NCBI GenBank assembly: GCA_027493445.1
Contig: JAOSKU010000001.1
Span: 3,859,845-3,923,844, forward strand
Length of the DNA stretch: 64,000 bases
From: Thermoleophilia bacterium
GTDB lineage: Bacteria; Actinomycetota; Thermoleophilia; RBG-16-64-13
Direction: 5' to 3'
Both the position numbers and the translations under genes were made by a program. Of this stretch, positions 44,784 through 53,444 are shown piece after piece. The notes under the pieces are model-generated. The model was not told the DNA's origin. It was given only the letters and a program-made list of their open reading frames with translations, and did not search any database. Within the stretch, counting starts at the first letter, position 1; every line of letters starts with the position of its first letter.

Positions 44784-47315
44784 TCAGCTCGTCTTTCCGG
44801 TGACTCCGTGGGCCGCCTGCTCGTCGGCCGTGGCAGTGCCCTCGGCTTCTTTTGCCGCCTCCGCCGCCCCGCCCGCATCCGCGACCGTGCCCTCCTCCAG
44901 GGCTTGTTCCAGCACCTTGCTCACGTGGTCGACGTAGACGAACTCTACGTCCTTGATGATGTCCTCCTTGATCTCGGCCACGTCGGGCTCGTTGCGGTCG
45001 GGTAGGAAGACCTTCTTGATCTCGGCCTGCCGGGCGGCGATGACCTTCTCCTTGATTCCGCCCACCGGCAGCACCTGGCCCGTCAGGGTCACCTCGCCGG
45101 TCATGGCCACTTCGGCGTTCACCGGCCGGCGCGAGACCATGCTGGCCAGAGCGGTGGTCATGGCTACGCCGGCAGACGGCCCGTCCTTGGGTACGGCACC
45201 CGCCGGCACGTGGACATGGATGTCATGCTTCCGGAAGAAACCCTCAGCGACGCCCATGGTGCCGGCCACACTGCGGACGTAGGTGAGTGCGGCCTGGGCC
45301 GATTCCTTCATGACGTCGCCCAGCTGGCCGGTCAAGGTGAGCTTGCCCGTACCCGGCATGGAGCGAGCCTCGATGAAGAGGATGTCGCCTCCGGCCGGGG
45401 TCCAGGCCAGGCCGGTCGAGACGCCCGGCTCGCTGGTGCGCCGCTTCATCTCGCGGAACAGCTTCTGCTTGCCCAGGAACTCGCGTAGCTGGTCGAGGTC
45501 CACGACCAGCTGCTCCTTGTTCTCCTCTGCCACCATGCGGGCGAACTTGCGGGCCACGGTGCCGATCTCCCGCTCCAGGTTGCGCACCCCCGCCTCGCGG
45601 GTGTAGCCCTGGATGATGGCCCGCAAGGAGGCGTCGGTGATCTCCAGCTGCCCCTCCTCGAGCCCGTGCCTCTCCAGCTGCCTGGGGATGAGGTACTGCC
45701 GGGCGATGTGGACCTTGTCCTCCTCGGTGTACCCGGCCATGTGGATGATCTCCATGCGGTCGCGTAGGGGGCTGGGGATCGTATCGAGCACGTTGGCGGT
45801 GGTGATGAACAGCACCTTCGAGAGGTCGAAGGGCAGGTCGAGATAGTGGTCGCGGAAGGTGTTGTGCTGCTCGGGGTCGAGCACCTCGAGCATGGCGCTG
45901 GAGGGGTCGCCTCGCCAGTCGGCGCCCATCTTGTCGATCTCGTCGATCATGAAGACCGGGTTGTTGCTCTCGGCATCTCGGATGGCTCGCATGATGGTGC
46001 CGGGCATGGCCCCGATATACGTACGCCGGTGCCCGCGGATCTCCGCCTCGTCGCGTACACCACCCACGCTGATGCGGATGAACTTGCGACCCAGAGACCG
46101 GGCGATGCTCTGGCCCAGGCTGGTCTTGCCCACCCCGGGTGGCCCCACGAAGCAGAGGATGGGGCCACCCAGGGTGGCCTTCAGCTTCTGCACGGCCAAG
46201 AACTCGAGGATACGGTCTTTGACGTCCTCTAGGTCGTAATGGTCGTGGTCGAGGACCTCGCGCGCATGAGCGATGTCCAGGTTATCCTCGGTGGATTTGT
46301 TCCAGGGTAGCTCCACGATCCAGTCGAGGTATGTACGGATCACCCCGTACTCGGCCGCTGCCGAGGGCAGCTTGGCCAGCCGGTCGAGCTCCCTTCGGGC
46401 CTGCTTGTCGACCTCTTCGGGCAGGTTCGCCTCGTCCAGACGCTTGCGGAGCTCGTTCACTTCGGCCTGGGTCTCGTCTGTCTCGCCCAGCTCCTCCTGG
46501 ATGGCCTTCAGCTGCTGGCGCAGAAAGTACTCGCGCTGGGTCTTCTCCATCTCCGACTGGACCTGGTCCTGGATCTTCGAGCCCAACTCCAGCACCTCGA
46601 GCTCGCGGTTCATGAGCTCCGTCAGCCGGCGCAGGCGCTTGGCTACGTTGACCTGCTCGAGCAGCTCCTGCTTCTCCCCGGTCTTGAGGCGCATGGTCGA
46701 GGCGATGAAGTAGCCCAGGGTGGCCGGGTCCTCTATGTTGGCGGCCGCCATCTCCAGCTCGTCGGGAAGGTAGGGCACCAGCTCGATGATGCGCACGTAC
46801 ACCGCGACCAGGTTGCGCTGCAGGGCCTCTATCTCCTTGGTCTCCTCGATGATGTCGGGGACATCGTGCACGGCCGCCACGAGGTAGGGATCCTCGATGG
46901 TGAACTGGTCGATGGCGATGCGCCGCAGGCCCTGAACCACGATGCGCAGAGAGCCGTCGGGGGCCTTGATCATCTTCTGGACCACGGCCAGAGTTCCTAC
47001 GCCGGCCACGTCGTCGGGCCCGGGAAGATCCACCTCTTCGTTCGTGACGGTCACCAGGCCTACCAGCTTGTCCTTGGCCAGCGCGTCGTCCACCAGCTTG
47101 ACCGACCGGGGCTGCCCCACGGCCAACGGCATCATCGTCTCGGGGAAGACGACAGTGTCCTTGAGGGGAAGGATGGGCAGGGCGGGCGGAGTGGCGTTGG
47201 ACTCCTCCCGCGGGATCTCACCGGCTCGCGCGGAGGGGCCGATCGTCACGGTCTCCTCGGGTCCACCGGGTGCCGCGCTCAGCGTGCGGGTCTCCTGAGT
47301 TTCGTTCTCGCTCAT
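44784..47315 (-). CDS. lon: ATP-dependent protease Lon
   Basis: An 843-residue Lon (LonA type). The N-terminal substrate domain starts LPILPLKDTVVFPETMMPL. The AAA+ module has Walker A GPPGVGKTSL and Walker B VFMIDEIDK. The protease domain has the Ser in KDGPSAGVAM and the Lys in GGIKEKVIAA. An Ala/Glu-rich tail of about 30 residues extends the C-terminus. ATG 47315 is chosen because an earlier start would run into the Hsp20 gene that ends at 47341. It degrades misfolded proteins and lies next to a small heat-shock gene. Confidence 0.96.
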   Translation of the reverse strand: MSENETQETRTLSAAPGGPEETVTIGPSARAGEIPREESNATPPALPILPLKDTVVFPETMMPLAVGQPRSVKLVDDALAKDKLVGLVTVTNEEVDLPGPDDVAGVGTLAVVQKMIKAPDGSLRIVVQGLRRIAIDQFTIEDPYLVAAVHDVPDIIEETKEIEALQRNLVAVYVRIIELVPYLPDELEMAAANIEDPATLGYFIASTMRLKTGEKQELLEQVNVAKRLRRLTELMNRELEVLELGSKIQDQVQSEMEKTQREYFLRQQLKAIQEELGETDETQAEVNELRKRLDEANLPEEVDKQARRELDRLAKLPSAAAEYGVIRTYLDWIVELPWNKSTEDNLDIAHAREVLDHDHYDLEDVKDRILEFLAVQKLKATLGGPILCFVGPPGVGKTSLGQSIARSLGRKFIRISVGGVRDEAEIRGHRRTYIGAMPGTIMRAIRDAESNNPVFMIDEIDKMGADWRGDPSSAMLEVLDPEQHNTFRDHYLDLPFDLSKVLFITTANVLDTIPSPLRDRMEIIHMAGYTEEDKVHIARQYLIPRQLERHGLEEGQLEITDASLRAIIQGYTREAGVRNLEREIGTVARKFARMVAEENKEQLVVDLDQLREFLGKQKLFREMKRRTSEPGVSTGLAWTPAGGDILFIEARSMPGTGKLTLTGQLGDVMKESAQAALTYVRSVAGTMGVAEGFFRKHDIHVHVPAGAVPKDGPSAGVAMTTALASMVSRRPVNAEVAMTGEVTLTGQVLPVGGIKEKVIAARQAEIKKVFLPDRNEPDVAEIKEDIIKDVEFVYVDHVSKVLEQALEEGTVADAGGAAEAAKEAEGTATADEQAAHGVTGKTS

Positions 47316-47340
47316 GGGATGGTCACCAGCCTTGCCGGGT

Positions 47341-47817
47341 TCACGTGGTGGTCTCGGGCTCGGACTCGTCATCGCGGATGCTGATGGGAATGCGCTTGGT
47401 CCCGGAGCGCTCCGCTACCGGGAGCACGATCTCGAGGAAGCCGCGCACGTAGTGGGCTTCGGCCCTATCGGACTCGATTTCAACGGGTAGCTGAAAGCGC
47501 CTCTCGAAGGGCCCGTAGGCGATCTCCATCTGCTGGTACACCTTGCCCCGCTGACCCTGGTCGACCCTGTGGCCGCTGACCCGCATCACCCGCTCCTCAA
47601 TCTGCAGGCTGATCGCGTCGGGGTCTATGCCCGCCAGCTCGACCTTCACGATGAAGGCCGCCTCGGCCTTGTCGAAGTAGACGTCGGCGTTGGGGCGGAA
47701 GGCCGTCTGGGTGTGTCCCAGCATGCGGTCGGCTCCGAGGAGCTCCAGCACCATCCGGTCGACCTCGTTCTGGAACCTGCGGAAGCTCTGGGCTTTATGT
47801 TTCCCTTCTGGATCCAA
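47341..47817 (-). CDS. Hsp20/alpha-crystallin family small heat-shock protein
   Basis: A 158-residue chaperone with an alpha-crystallin domain: ADVYFDKAEAAFIVKVELAGI, ERVMRVSGHR, YGPFERRFQLPVEIE, VRGFLEIVLPVAE. The C-terminal IxI-type anchor is KRIPISI. The start is TTG (47815-47817) after AGGAAGAGGT. It precedes lon on the same strand, forming a heat-shock unit; no CIRCE or HAIR element was seen upstream. Confidence 0.93.
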   Translation of the reverse strand: MDPEGKHKAQSFRRFQNEVDRMVLELLGADRMLGHTQTAFRPNADVYFDKAEAAFIVKVELAGIDPDAISLQIEERVMRVSGHRVDQGQRGKVYQQMEIAYGPFERRFQLPVEIESDRAEAHYVRGFLEIVLPVAERSGTKRIPISIRDDESEPETTT

Positions 47818-48022
47818 TGCGACCTCTTCCTCGGACTACCCTGCTCCTGCGACATCCGCAGCTATGGTGATGCCCGCCGGACCGACCGCTCAAAACGTGG
47901 GCGGCCTGCGCGCTCCCCACCGGGTCAGCCCGCCAGTTTGCCTTTCCCGGGGCCTCGGGAAACGTATCACGAAGATCATAATCCGGCGAGGCGCCGTGCC
48001 GGGGACATGGGAGGGTGAGGGC

Positions 48023-49213
48023 ATGCGATGGTCATGGAAGATTTTCACCGCCTTCGGCATCGGAGTGCGCGTGCACCTCACCTTCCTGCTGATCGTCGCC
48101 TATTTCGCGTACGTGTGGGGGGTGGTCCAGAAGCCGGGCGGTGTGGGCGGAGCCTTCTACGGCGTCCTGCTGGTGCTCCTGCTTTTCGCACTGGTGACCA
48201 TCCACGAGCTCACCCACTCTCGAGTGGCTCAGGCCTACGGCATCAAGGTGAAGAACATCACCCTCCTGCCGATCGGCGGGATGTCCGCCATGGAGTCCAT
48301 GCCCGAGGACCCGCGTCAGGAGCTTGTCATCAGTGCGGCCGGGCCTCTCTCCAACTTGGTGCTCGCCGGCATCATGGCTCTTTTCGCGCCCCTCCTCGTG
48401 GACACCACCGATCTCACCAGCTACGGGCGGTTCGCCGATCTCATCCTCTCGAGGACCTTCGAGGGTGCCTACGTGTATCTGCTGGCCACCAACATCCTTC
48501 TGGCCGTGTTCAACCTCCTCCCGGCGTTCCCCATGGATGGAGGCCGGGTCTTCCGTGCCTTCCTGGCCCTGCGCATGGACAAGGGCCGGGCCACGCGGGT
48601 TGCCGTAGCCGTGGGCCAGGGGCTGGCGCTCGCCATGGGGCTGCTGGGGTTCCTCAGCGGCAACTTCCTGCTCATCCTGGTGGCTATCTTCATCTACTTC
48701 GGGGCTCAGGCCGAGGGAGCGGGCGAAGACGTCGGGCGCGTTCTTGGGGCCCTGCGCGTCAGCCAGGCGGTCAACACTCGGGTAGAAGTGGCTCGTCCCG
48801 GTCAGACCATCGGCGAGTTGGCCGCGCGGCTTTTCCACATCTACCAGGAGGACTTTCCGGTGGTCGGCGATACGGGGGAGGTGGCGGGCATTGTCACTCG
48901 TGACAGGCTGATATCGGCACTGGCGCAGCACGGCCCCGACTATCCCGTGGTGGATGCGATGCGCTCCGACTACCCGGCGGTCCGTCTTTCGGACAGCGTC
49001 TTCGACACGTTCATGACCATGCGCCGGCGGAACTTCAAGGCAGCTCCGGTGATCGATGACGGCCGTCTGGTGGGCATGGTATCGCTGGAGGACATCAGCG
49101 AGGTCTACGCCCTTCTGTCGGCGGCCGGGCCGGACTTGGTGCGCAAAGTGCCGGCCGAGCCTCGGGACACCGGGTGGAATGCCCCTTCCGGAGAGGGCGG
49201 CTCCGGCCTGTGA
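48023..49213 (+). CDS. Site-2 protease family zinc metalloprotease with CBS pair
   Basis: A 396-residue intramembrane protease (M50, Rip3-like). The zinc motif HELTH is in LVTIHELTHSRVAQ near residue 60, and the third ligand in LLPAFPMDGGRVFRAF. About six membrane segments precede two CBS domains (VNTRVEVARPGQTIGEL and VVDAMRSDYPAVRLSDS). ATG 48023 follows GGGAGGGTGAGG. Its stop overlaps the start of the radical SAM gene (GTGA), so the two are translated together and the protease may take part in the peptide system downstream. Confidence 0.93.
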   Translation: MRWSWKIFTAFGIGVRVHLTFLLIVAYFAYVWGVVQKPGGVGGAFYGVLLVLLLFALVTIHELTHSRVAQAYGIKVKNITLLPIGGMSAMESMPEDPRQELVISAAGPLSNLVLAGIMALFAPLLVDTTDLTSYGRFADLILSRTFEGAYVYLLATNILLAVFNLLPAFPMDGGRVFRAFLALRMDKGRATRVAVAVGQGLALAMGLLGFLSGNFLLILVAIFIYFGAQAEGAGEDVGRVLGALRVSQAVNTRVEVARPGQTIGELAARLFHIYQEDFPVVGDTGEVAGIVTRDRLISALAQHGPDYPVVDAMRSDYPAVRLSDSVFDTFMTMRRRNFKAAPVIDDGRLVGMVSLEDISEVYALLSAAGPDLVRKVPAEPRDTGWNAPSGEGGSGL

Positions 49214-50391
49214 GCGCGTACCTGTCGCTGGACGACCGGGTGTCGCTGCGCCGTCTGGAAGAGCCCTGCCTGTATGATCGGGTGGCCGACGAGCTCTACG
49301 AGCTGGACGAGGGGGCCTGGGCCTTCCTACTCCGGGTGGACGGCGTGACGGAGGGGCTGGACCGGGAAGCCGACCCCGATTTCCTCAAAGTCCTGCTCGA
49401 GGAAGGTCTGGCCCGCCTCACCGGCGGCCCTATTCCGTGCCGCCCGGTGGTCGGGAGTCAGTCTTCCCCCTCCCTGCGGTACCTCGAGCTCTACCTGACC
49501 CAGCGCTGCAACCTGCGCTGCGGTCATTGCTTCCTGGGCCGGGCCGGCACCACCGATCTGCCCGAGGAGATAGCCCTGCGCATGCTCGACGATTTCGACG
49601 CTCTGGGTGGGCTGCGGCTGCTTCTGACGGGAGGAGAGGCCTTGCTGCACCCGGCGTTCCGGCGGATCGATTCGGCGCTGGAAGGGAGGGGCTTCCGTTC
49701 GGTGCTCCTTTCGAACGGCACGCTCCTGGAGGACGTGGCTGCCGGTCTGCACGTGCAAGAAGTGCAGGTCAGCCTCGATGGCCTGCGCCCGGCTCACGAC
49801 GCCCTCCGCGGCCCGGGGGCCTTCGATCGTGCTCTGCGCGGTCTGCGGGCTGCCGCGGTCGCCGGGTTGGACGTGAGCGTAGCCACTACGGTCAACGCTC
49901 TCGATCGCGACGACTTCCCGGAGCTCGAGCAGCTGGTGCGCGGCCTGGGCGCGCGGGCCTGGCACGTGGACGTACCCAGCGAGTGTGGTTCACTGGCCGG
50001 CCGGGCCGACCTGTTGCTGCCGCCCTGGCAGGCGGCCGGATACCTGGATTACGCCTTCGGGGGAGGCACCCACGATGCCGTGCCCGGGGCCGTGTGCGGA
50101 TCGCACCTCATGGCCGTCTTCGCCGATGGCGTCGGGGCCAAATGCGGCTTCTATCACGACGAGCCGCTGGGGCGGGTGGATGAAGGCCTCGACGTCCTCT
50201 GGGGGCGCGTTCCCCGGCCCGGAGTAGAGTCTCTCGCCTGCGGCTGCGAGTACGTGGAGGAGTGTCATGGGGGTTGCAGGTTCAGAGCCCTCACCTATAA
50301 TGGGGTAGCCGGTCCGGATCCGGTCCAGTGCTGCCGATACGGTGTGCTCGGGTCGCCGCCCATGGAGGAGGTGTCAGGTGAAGATCCGTAA
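49210..50391 (+). CDS. Radical SAM/SPASM peptide maturase with N-terminal PqqD-like RRE domain
   Basis: A 393-residue enzyme. Residues 1-75 (VSLRRLEEPCLYDRVADELYELDEGAWAFLL) have the pattern of a PqqD-like RiPP recognition element. The radical SAM core has CNLRCGHC at about residue 105 and LLTGGEALLHP. The C-terminal SPASM-type cysteines appear as AVCGSHL, AKCGF, ACGCEYVEECHGGC and CCRYG, which should bind auxiliary Fe-S clusters. Such enzymes make thioether or C-C crosslinks in ribosomal peptides. The GTG start overlaps the protease stop, and its own last 14 bases overlap a 20-codon Cys-rich gene, the likely substrate. Confidence 0.9.
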   Translation: MSAYLSLDDRVSLRRLEEPCLYDRVADELYELDEGAWAFLLRVDGVTEGLDREADPDFLKVLLEEGLARLTGGPIPCRPVVGSQSSPSLRYLELYLTQRCNLRCGHCFLGRAGTTDLPEEIALRMLDDFDALGGLRLLLTGGEALLHPAFRRIDSALEGRGFRSVLLSNGTLLEDVAAGLHVQEVQVSLDGLRPAHDALRGPGAFDRALRGLRAAAVAGLDVSVATTVNALDRDDFPELEQLVRGLGARAWHVDVPSECGSLAGRADLLLPPWQAAGYLDYAFGGGTHDAVPGAVCGSHLMAVFADGVGAKCGFYHDEPLGRVDEGLDVLWGRVPRPGVESLACGCEYVEECHGGCRFRALTYNGVAGPDPVQCCRYGVLGSPPMEEVSGEDP

Positions 50392-50440
50392 GGTGCGGAA
50401 GGAATCCGCGAGCCTCTGCAAGTGCAACAGCTCCTGCTAG
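50378..50440 (+). CDS. Putative RiPP precursor peptide (20 residues, three Cys)
   Basis: A short gene in a different frame from the maturase end. GTG 50378 is preceded by GGAGGAGG (50364-50371) and encodes MKIRKVRKESASLCKCNSSC, then TAG. The first half is basic and could be the leader bound by the RRE; the C-terminal LCKCNSSC has Cys at 14, 16 and 20 with Ser/Asn between, suited to thioether formation. It starts 14 bases before the maturase stop and a strong terminator follows 24 bases later, so its position is that of a precursor. I do not recognise its family. Not experimentally shown; the call rests on context and ribosome site. Confidence 0.65.
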   Translation: MKIRKVRKESASLCKCNSSC

Positions 50441-50463
50441 TCCGCCCCTGATTCGTGGAGCAT

Positions 50464-50510
50464 GAGACCCCCGGCGCTCGCCCGCGCCCCCGGGGGTCTC
50501 TCTCACTCTG
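50464..50510 (+). terminator. Rho-independent terminator after the peptide operon
   Basis: GAGACCCCCGG (50464-50474) pairs with CCGGGGGTCTC (50490-50500), an 11-bp perfect stem with a 15-base loop, followed by TCTCACTCTG. It ends the protease-maturase-peptide transcript. The T tract is weak, but the stem is strong. Confidence 0.8.
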
Positions 50511-50527
50511 TAGTTCATCTAGGAGGC

Positions 50528-50645
50528 TGTTGAAGATCGAAGCCCCGGCCGCCGCGGCCGCACTGGACGGTCCGATGCGGCGTCCTCGGTCGCGTCCGTA
50601 GCCTCCGGCCACGCCGGCTCCCTGCGTCCGAGAGCTCATCTCGGA
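50528..50645 (-). repeat. Dispersed intergenic repeat, copy D
   Basis: Read on the minus strand it gives GGACGCAGGGAGC, GGCTACGGACGCGACCGAGG, ACGCCGCATCGG and CCAGTGCGGCCGCGGCGGCC then GGGGCTTCG, in the same order as copies A and B. The second hairpin here is GTGGCC-GGA-GGCTAC, compared with CGTAGC-AGA-GCTACG in copy A, so pairing is kept while sequence changes. It fills the gap between the peptide terminator and the Fe-S gene. Confidence 0.75.
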
Positions 50646-50684
50646 TGTTTCGACGATTCCTGTTCGTGGTAAGACGGGCCGCAG

Positions 50685-51434
50685 GTGGGGCCGGACTTCT
50701 GGAGGGAGGCAACGATAGGGGACTCGCAGGAGCATACCCCCAGATGGATGCTCGTGGTGGACCTGAACCTCTGCACCGGGTGCCAGGCGTGCGTGGCAGC
50801 CTGTTTTGCGGAGAACAACATCGGCGTAGCCGGTGAGGACCAGGTGGCCATGGGCCGGGGTCGTCACTGGATCAAGGTGGAGCGCTACTGGCGGTCCACC
50901 GAGTACCCCGACGTTCGCGCCGTGTATCTCCCTCTCCCGTGCCAGCAGTGCGGGAACGCTCCCTGCGAGCCGGTCTGCCCCGTATTCGCGTCGGTCCACT
51001 CCAAGGACGGGCTGAACAGCCAGGTCTACAACCGCTGCATCGGGACCCGCTACTGTGCCCAGAACTGCCCGTACAAAGTGCGGGTCTTCAACTACTTCGC
51101 CCCGCGCTTCGACCCACCACTCGAACAGCAGCTCAACCCTGATGTGACGGTCCGCAGTGTGGGCATCATGGAAAAGTGCACATTCTGCGTGCAGCGCATC
51201 CGCCGGGCCCGAGAAGAGGCCAAAGTCGAGGGTCGCGAGCTGGTTGACGGCGAGATCGTGCCCGCTTGCGCACAGACCTGCCCGCCGGGCGCCATTGTGT
51301 TCGGTGACGGCGAAGACCCCCGAAGCCAGGTCGCGCGCCTGGCTCGGTCCGAGCGAGGTTTCCGTCTCTTCGAAAGCCTGAACACCAAGCCTCCCGTGGT
51401 GTACCTCAAGAAGGGGGATACGAAGAATGGCTGA
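50685..51434 (+). CDS. Four-cluster ferredoxin-type Fe-S subunit (ActB C-terminal/NrfC-like)
   Basis: A 249-residue electron-transfer subunit with four cysteine groups: CTGCQACVAAC, CQQCGNAPCEPVCP, CIGTRYCAQNCPYK and CTFC with CAQTCPP. This matches the Fe-S half of ActB in alternative complex III and NrfC/DmsB-type proteins. Here it is a separate gene, unlike the fused ActB of many bacteria. GTG 50685 is the likely start; an ATG near residue 22 is less likely. It overlaps the NrfD gene by 8 bases. It should pass electrons between the molybdopterin-fold subunit or cytochrome and the quinone site in NrfD. Confidence 0.9.
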   Translation: MGPDFWREATIGDSQEHTPRWMLVVDLNLCTGCQACVAACFAENNIGVAGEDQVAMGRGRHWIKVERYWRSTEYPDVRAVYLPLPCQQCGNAPCEPVCPVFASVHSKDGLNSQVYNRCIGTRYCAQNCPYKVRVFNYFAPRFDPPLEQQLNPDVTVRSVGIMEKCTFCVQRIRRAREEAKVEGRELVDGEIVPACAQTCPPGAIVFGDGEDPRSQVARLARSERGFRLFESLNTKPPVVYLKKGDTKNG

Positions 51435-52926
51435 CGACGCGCGCTCGGGCGCGCGCGGCGGTCACGACCCTGGGTCGCCCTCGCCCGAAGAGACCGCCCG
51501 CCGGCTGGAGGCCGCGGGCGTGAGGACCACGCCCGCGGCGACCGAAGCGGAGCTGGCCCGTCTCGACCGGGCCCTCGACGACCAGGTCTTCCGCTCCATG
51601 AGCGCCATCAGCCTGCGCTTCGTCCTGGTAGTTCTTTTCCTGGGCGGGGTGGTGACTCTGGGCGCGTTCGCTTTCGGCTGGCAGATCTATCGCGGTATCG
51701 GCGTCACCGGGCTCAACCGTCCAGTGTTCTGGGGCTTCTACATCACCAGCTTCGTCTTCTGGATCGGGATCAGCCACTCGGGCACCCTGGTCTCGGCCAT
51801 CTTGCGGGTGCTGAAGGTGGAGTGGCGCCGGCCTCTCACCCGTGCGGCGGAGGCCATGACCGTCTTCGCCCTCATGATCGGTGGCCTGTTCCCCATCATC
51901 CACCTGGGGCGCAACTGGCGTTTCTACTGGATGATCCCCATCCCCAACGACCGGGGTCTGTGGCCCAACTTCCGCTCTGCGCTCATGTGGGACCTACTGG
52001 CCATCCTCACGTACATCACGGCGAGCTCCCTCTTCCTGTACTTCCCCCTCGTACCCGACCTGGCCGCCGCCCGCGACCGGTCGCGGGGTATCCGCCATAA
52101 GGTCTACGCGGTGCTGTCCCTGGGGTGGAGGGGGACCCAGCAGCAATGGCACCGTCTGCATCTAGGCATGCGCATCTTCACTGTGATCGTCATCCCGATT
52201 GCTGTGTCGGTGCACTCCATCGTCTCCTGGGACTTCGGCATGACACTGGTCGAGGGTTGGCGCAGCACCATCTTCGCCCCATACTTCGTCATCGGGGCCA
52301 TCTACTCTGGGGTGGCGGCCTTGATCTCGGTCCTCATCGTGCTGCGTAAGGCCACCCATCTCGAGGACTACCTGACCGTGCGCCACATCGACCGCATGGG
52401 AAAGGTGCTGCTGGCCGTGGCCGTCATCTGGTTCTACTTCTTCTGGTCCGGGTATCTCACCGACTGGTACGGCGGCAACGCTGTGGCCCGGGCCCTTCAG
52501 GATCTGCATACAGTGGGTGCCATGGCGCCCCTGTTCTGGGCCATGATCGTGGTGAACATGGCCGTGCCCTTCCTCTTCCTGTGGTGGCGCCGGGTGCGGA
52601 CCAACATGGCCGCCATGCTGGCGATCAGCCTGCTCGTGAACGTGGGCATGTGGATCGAGCGCTTCCTGATCGTGGTGACCTCGCCCATGCGCAACAGCCT
52701 GTCCTTCGACTGGGGAGGCTACCGCCCCGGATGGCCGGAGATCGCCATCGTCAGCGCCACGTTTGCCGCCTTCGCCCTGCTCTACGTGATCTTCTCGAAG
52801 CTGCTGCCCCTCATCTCGACCTGGGAGGTCAAGGAAGGCTGGCGCATCGACCGCTGGCAGCGGGAGGGTGTCGTGGAGCTGGAGACCGACGTACCTACCC
52901 TGAGTGAGCCGGGGGGAGCCCGGTGA
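51427..52926 (+). CDS. NrfD/ActC-family polysulfide reductase-type membrane subunit
   Basis: A 499-residue membrane protein with a hydrophilic N-terminus of about 55 residues and around ten hydrophobic segments. NrfD/ActC features include FVFWIGISHSGTLVSAILRV, FALMIGGLFPIIHLGR and SIVSWDFGMTLVEGWRSTIF. This subunit forms the quinol site of alternative complex III and related enzymes. The ATG overlaps the Fe-S gene and the stop overlaps the DUF3341 start (GTGA), showing tight coupling. Confidence 0.94.
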   Translation: MADDARSGARGGHDPGSPSPEETARRLEAAGVRTTPAATEAELARLDRALDDQVFRSMSAISLRFVLVVLFLGGVVTLGAFAFGWQIYRGIGVTGLNRPVFWGFYITSFVFWIGISHSGTLVSAILRVLKVEWRRPLTRAAEAMTVFALMIGGLFPIIHLGRNWRFYWMIPIPNDRGLWPNFRSALMWDLLAILTYITASSLFLYFPLVPDLAAARDRSRGIRHKVYAVLSLGWRGTQQQWHRLHLGMRIFTVIVIPIAVSVHSIVSWDFGMTLVEGWRSTIFAPYFVIGAIYSGVAALISVLIVLRKATHLEDYLTVRHIDRMGKVLLAVAVIWFYFFWSGYLTDWYGGNAVARALQDLHTVGAMAPLFWAMIVVNMAVPFLFLWWRRVRTNMAAMLAISLLVNVGMWIERFLIVVTSPMRNSLSFDWGGYRPGWPEIAIVSATFAAFALLYVIFSKLLPLISTWEVKEGWRIDRWQREGVVELETDVPTLSEPGGAR

Positions 52927-53444
52927 GCGACCCGACCTTCGTCACCGCTCGGGTAGCCGGGGAACGGGGCGTAGCCGACGCCCTCCAGGGTCTACGCCAG
53001 GCCGGCTTGTCGCGGGAGTCCATCGAGATCCTGTCGAACGTGCCGCTGCCCGAGCCGGTGCTGGGTGGCCCCATGAAATCGACCAAGCTGCCGGTGTGGA
53101 CCGGCGCCGGCCTTCTGATCGGGCTGGGACTGGGCGTCTTCTTCTCCATCGGCACGCTCTTCCTCTACCCGGTGCTGGTCGGCGGGCAGCCCATCCGCTT
53201 TGCCCCGCCGAACCTGGTCATCGTCTATGAGCTCACCATGTTCGGCATCATCGTCTCCACGGTGTCCGGGTTCATCTCCGAGACCCGCCTGCGTCCGGCC
53301 GCTCGTCCGTACTGGCGGGATGTCAGCCTGGGGGCGGTGTACGTGGTGGTCGAGGTGCCGCCCGACTTGGTGGAGGCCCGAGTCCGCCGGGCTCTCGAGG
53401 AGCACGGGGCCGAGGTCGTTGAAGCCGAAGAGGTTCTGCCGTGA
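52923..53444 (+). CDS. DUF3341 family protein (ActD-like)
   Basis: A 173-residue protein with two hydrophobic segments (LPVWTGAGLLIGLGLGVFF and VIVYELTMFGIIVSTVSGF) between soluble ends, as in DUF3341/ActD of alternative complex III. An N-terminal ferredoxin-like fold (ARVAGERGVADALQGLRQAG) precedes them. The GTG start overlaps the NrfD stop, and its stop overlaps the cytochrome start. It is a structural subunit without visible cofactor ligands. Confidence 0.9.
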   Translation: MSDPTFVTARVAGERGVADALQGLRQAGLSRESIEILSNVPLPEPVLGGPMKSTKLPVWTGAGLLIGLGLGVFFSIGTLFLYPVLVGGQPIRFAPPNLVIVYELTMFGIIVSTVSGFISETRLRPAARPYWRDVSLGAVYVVVEVPPDLVEARVRRALEEHGAEVVEAEEVLP

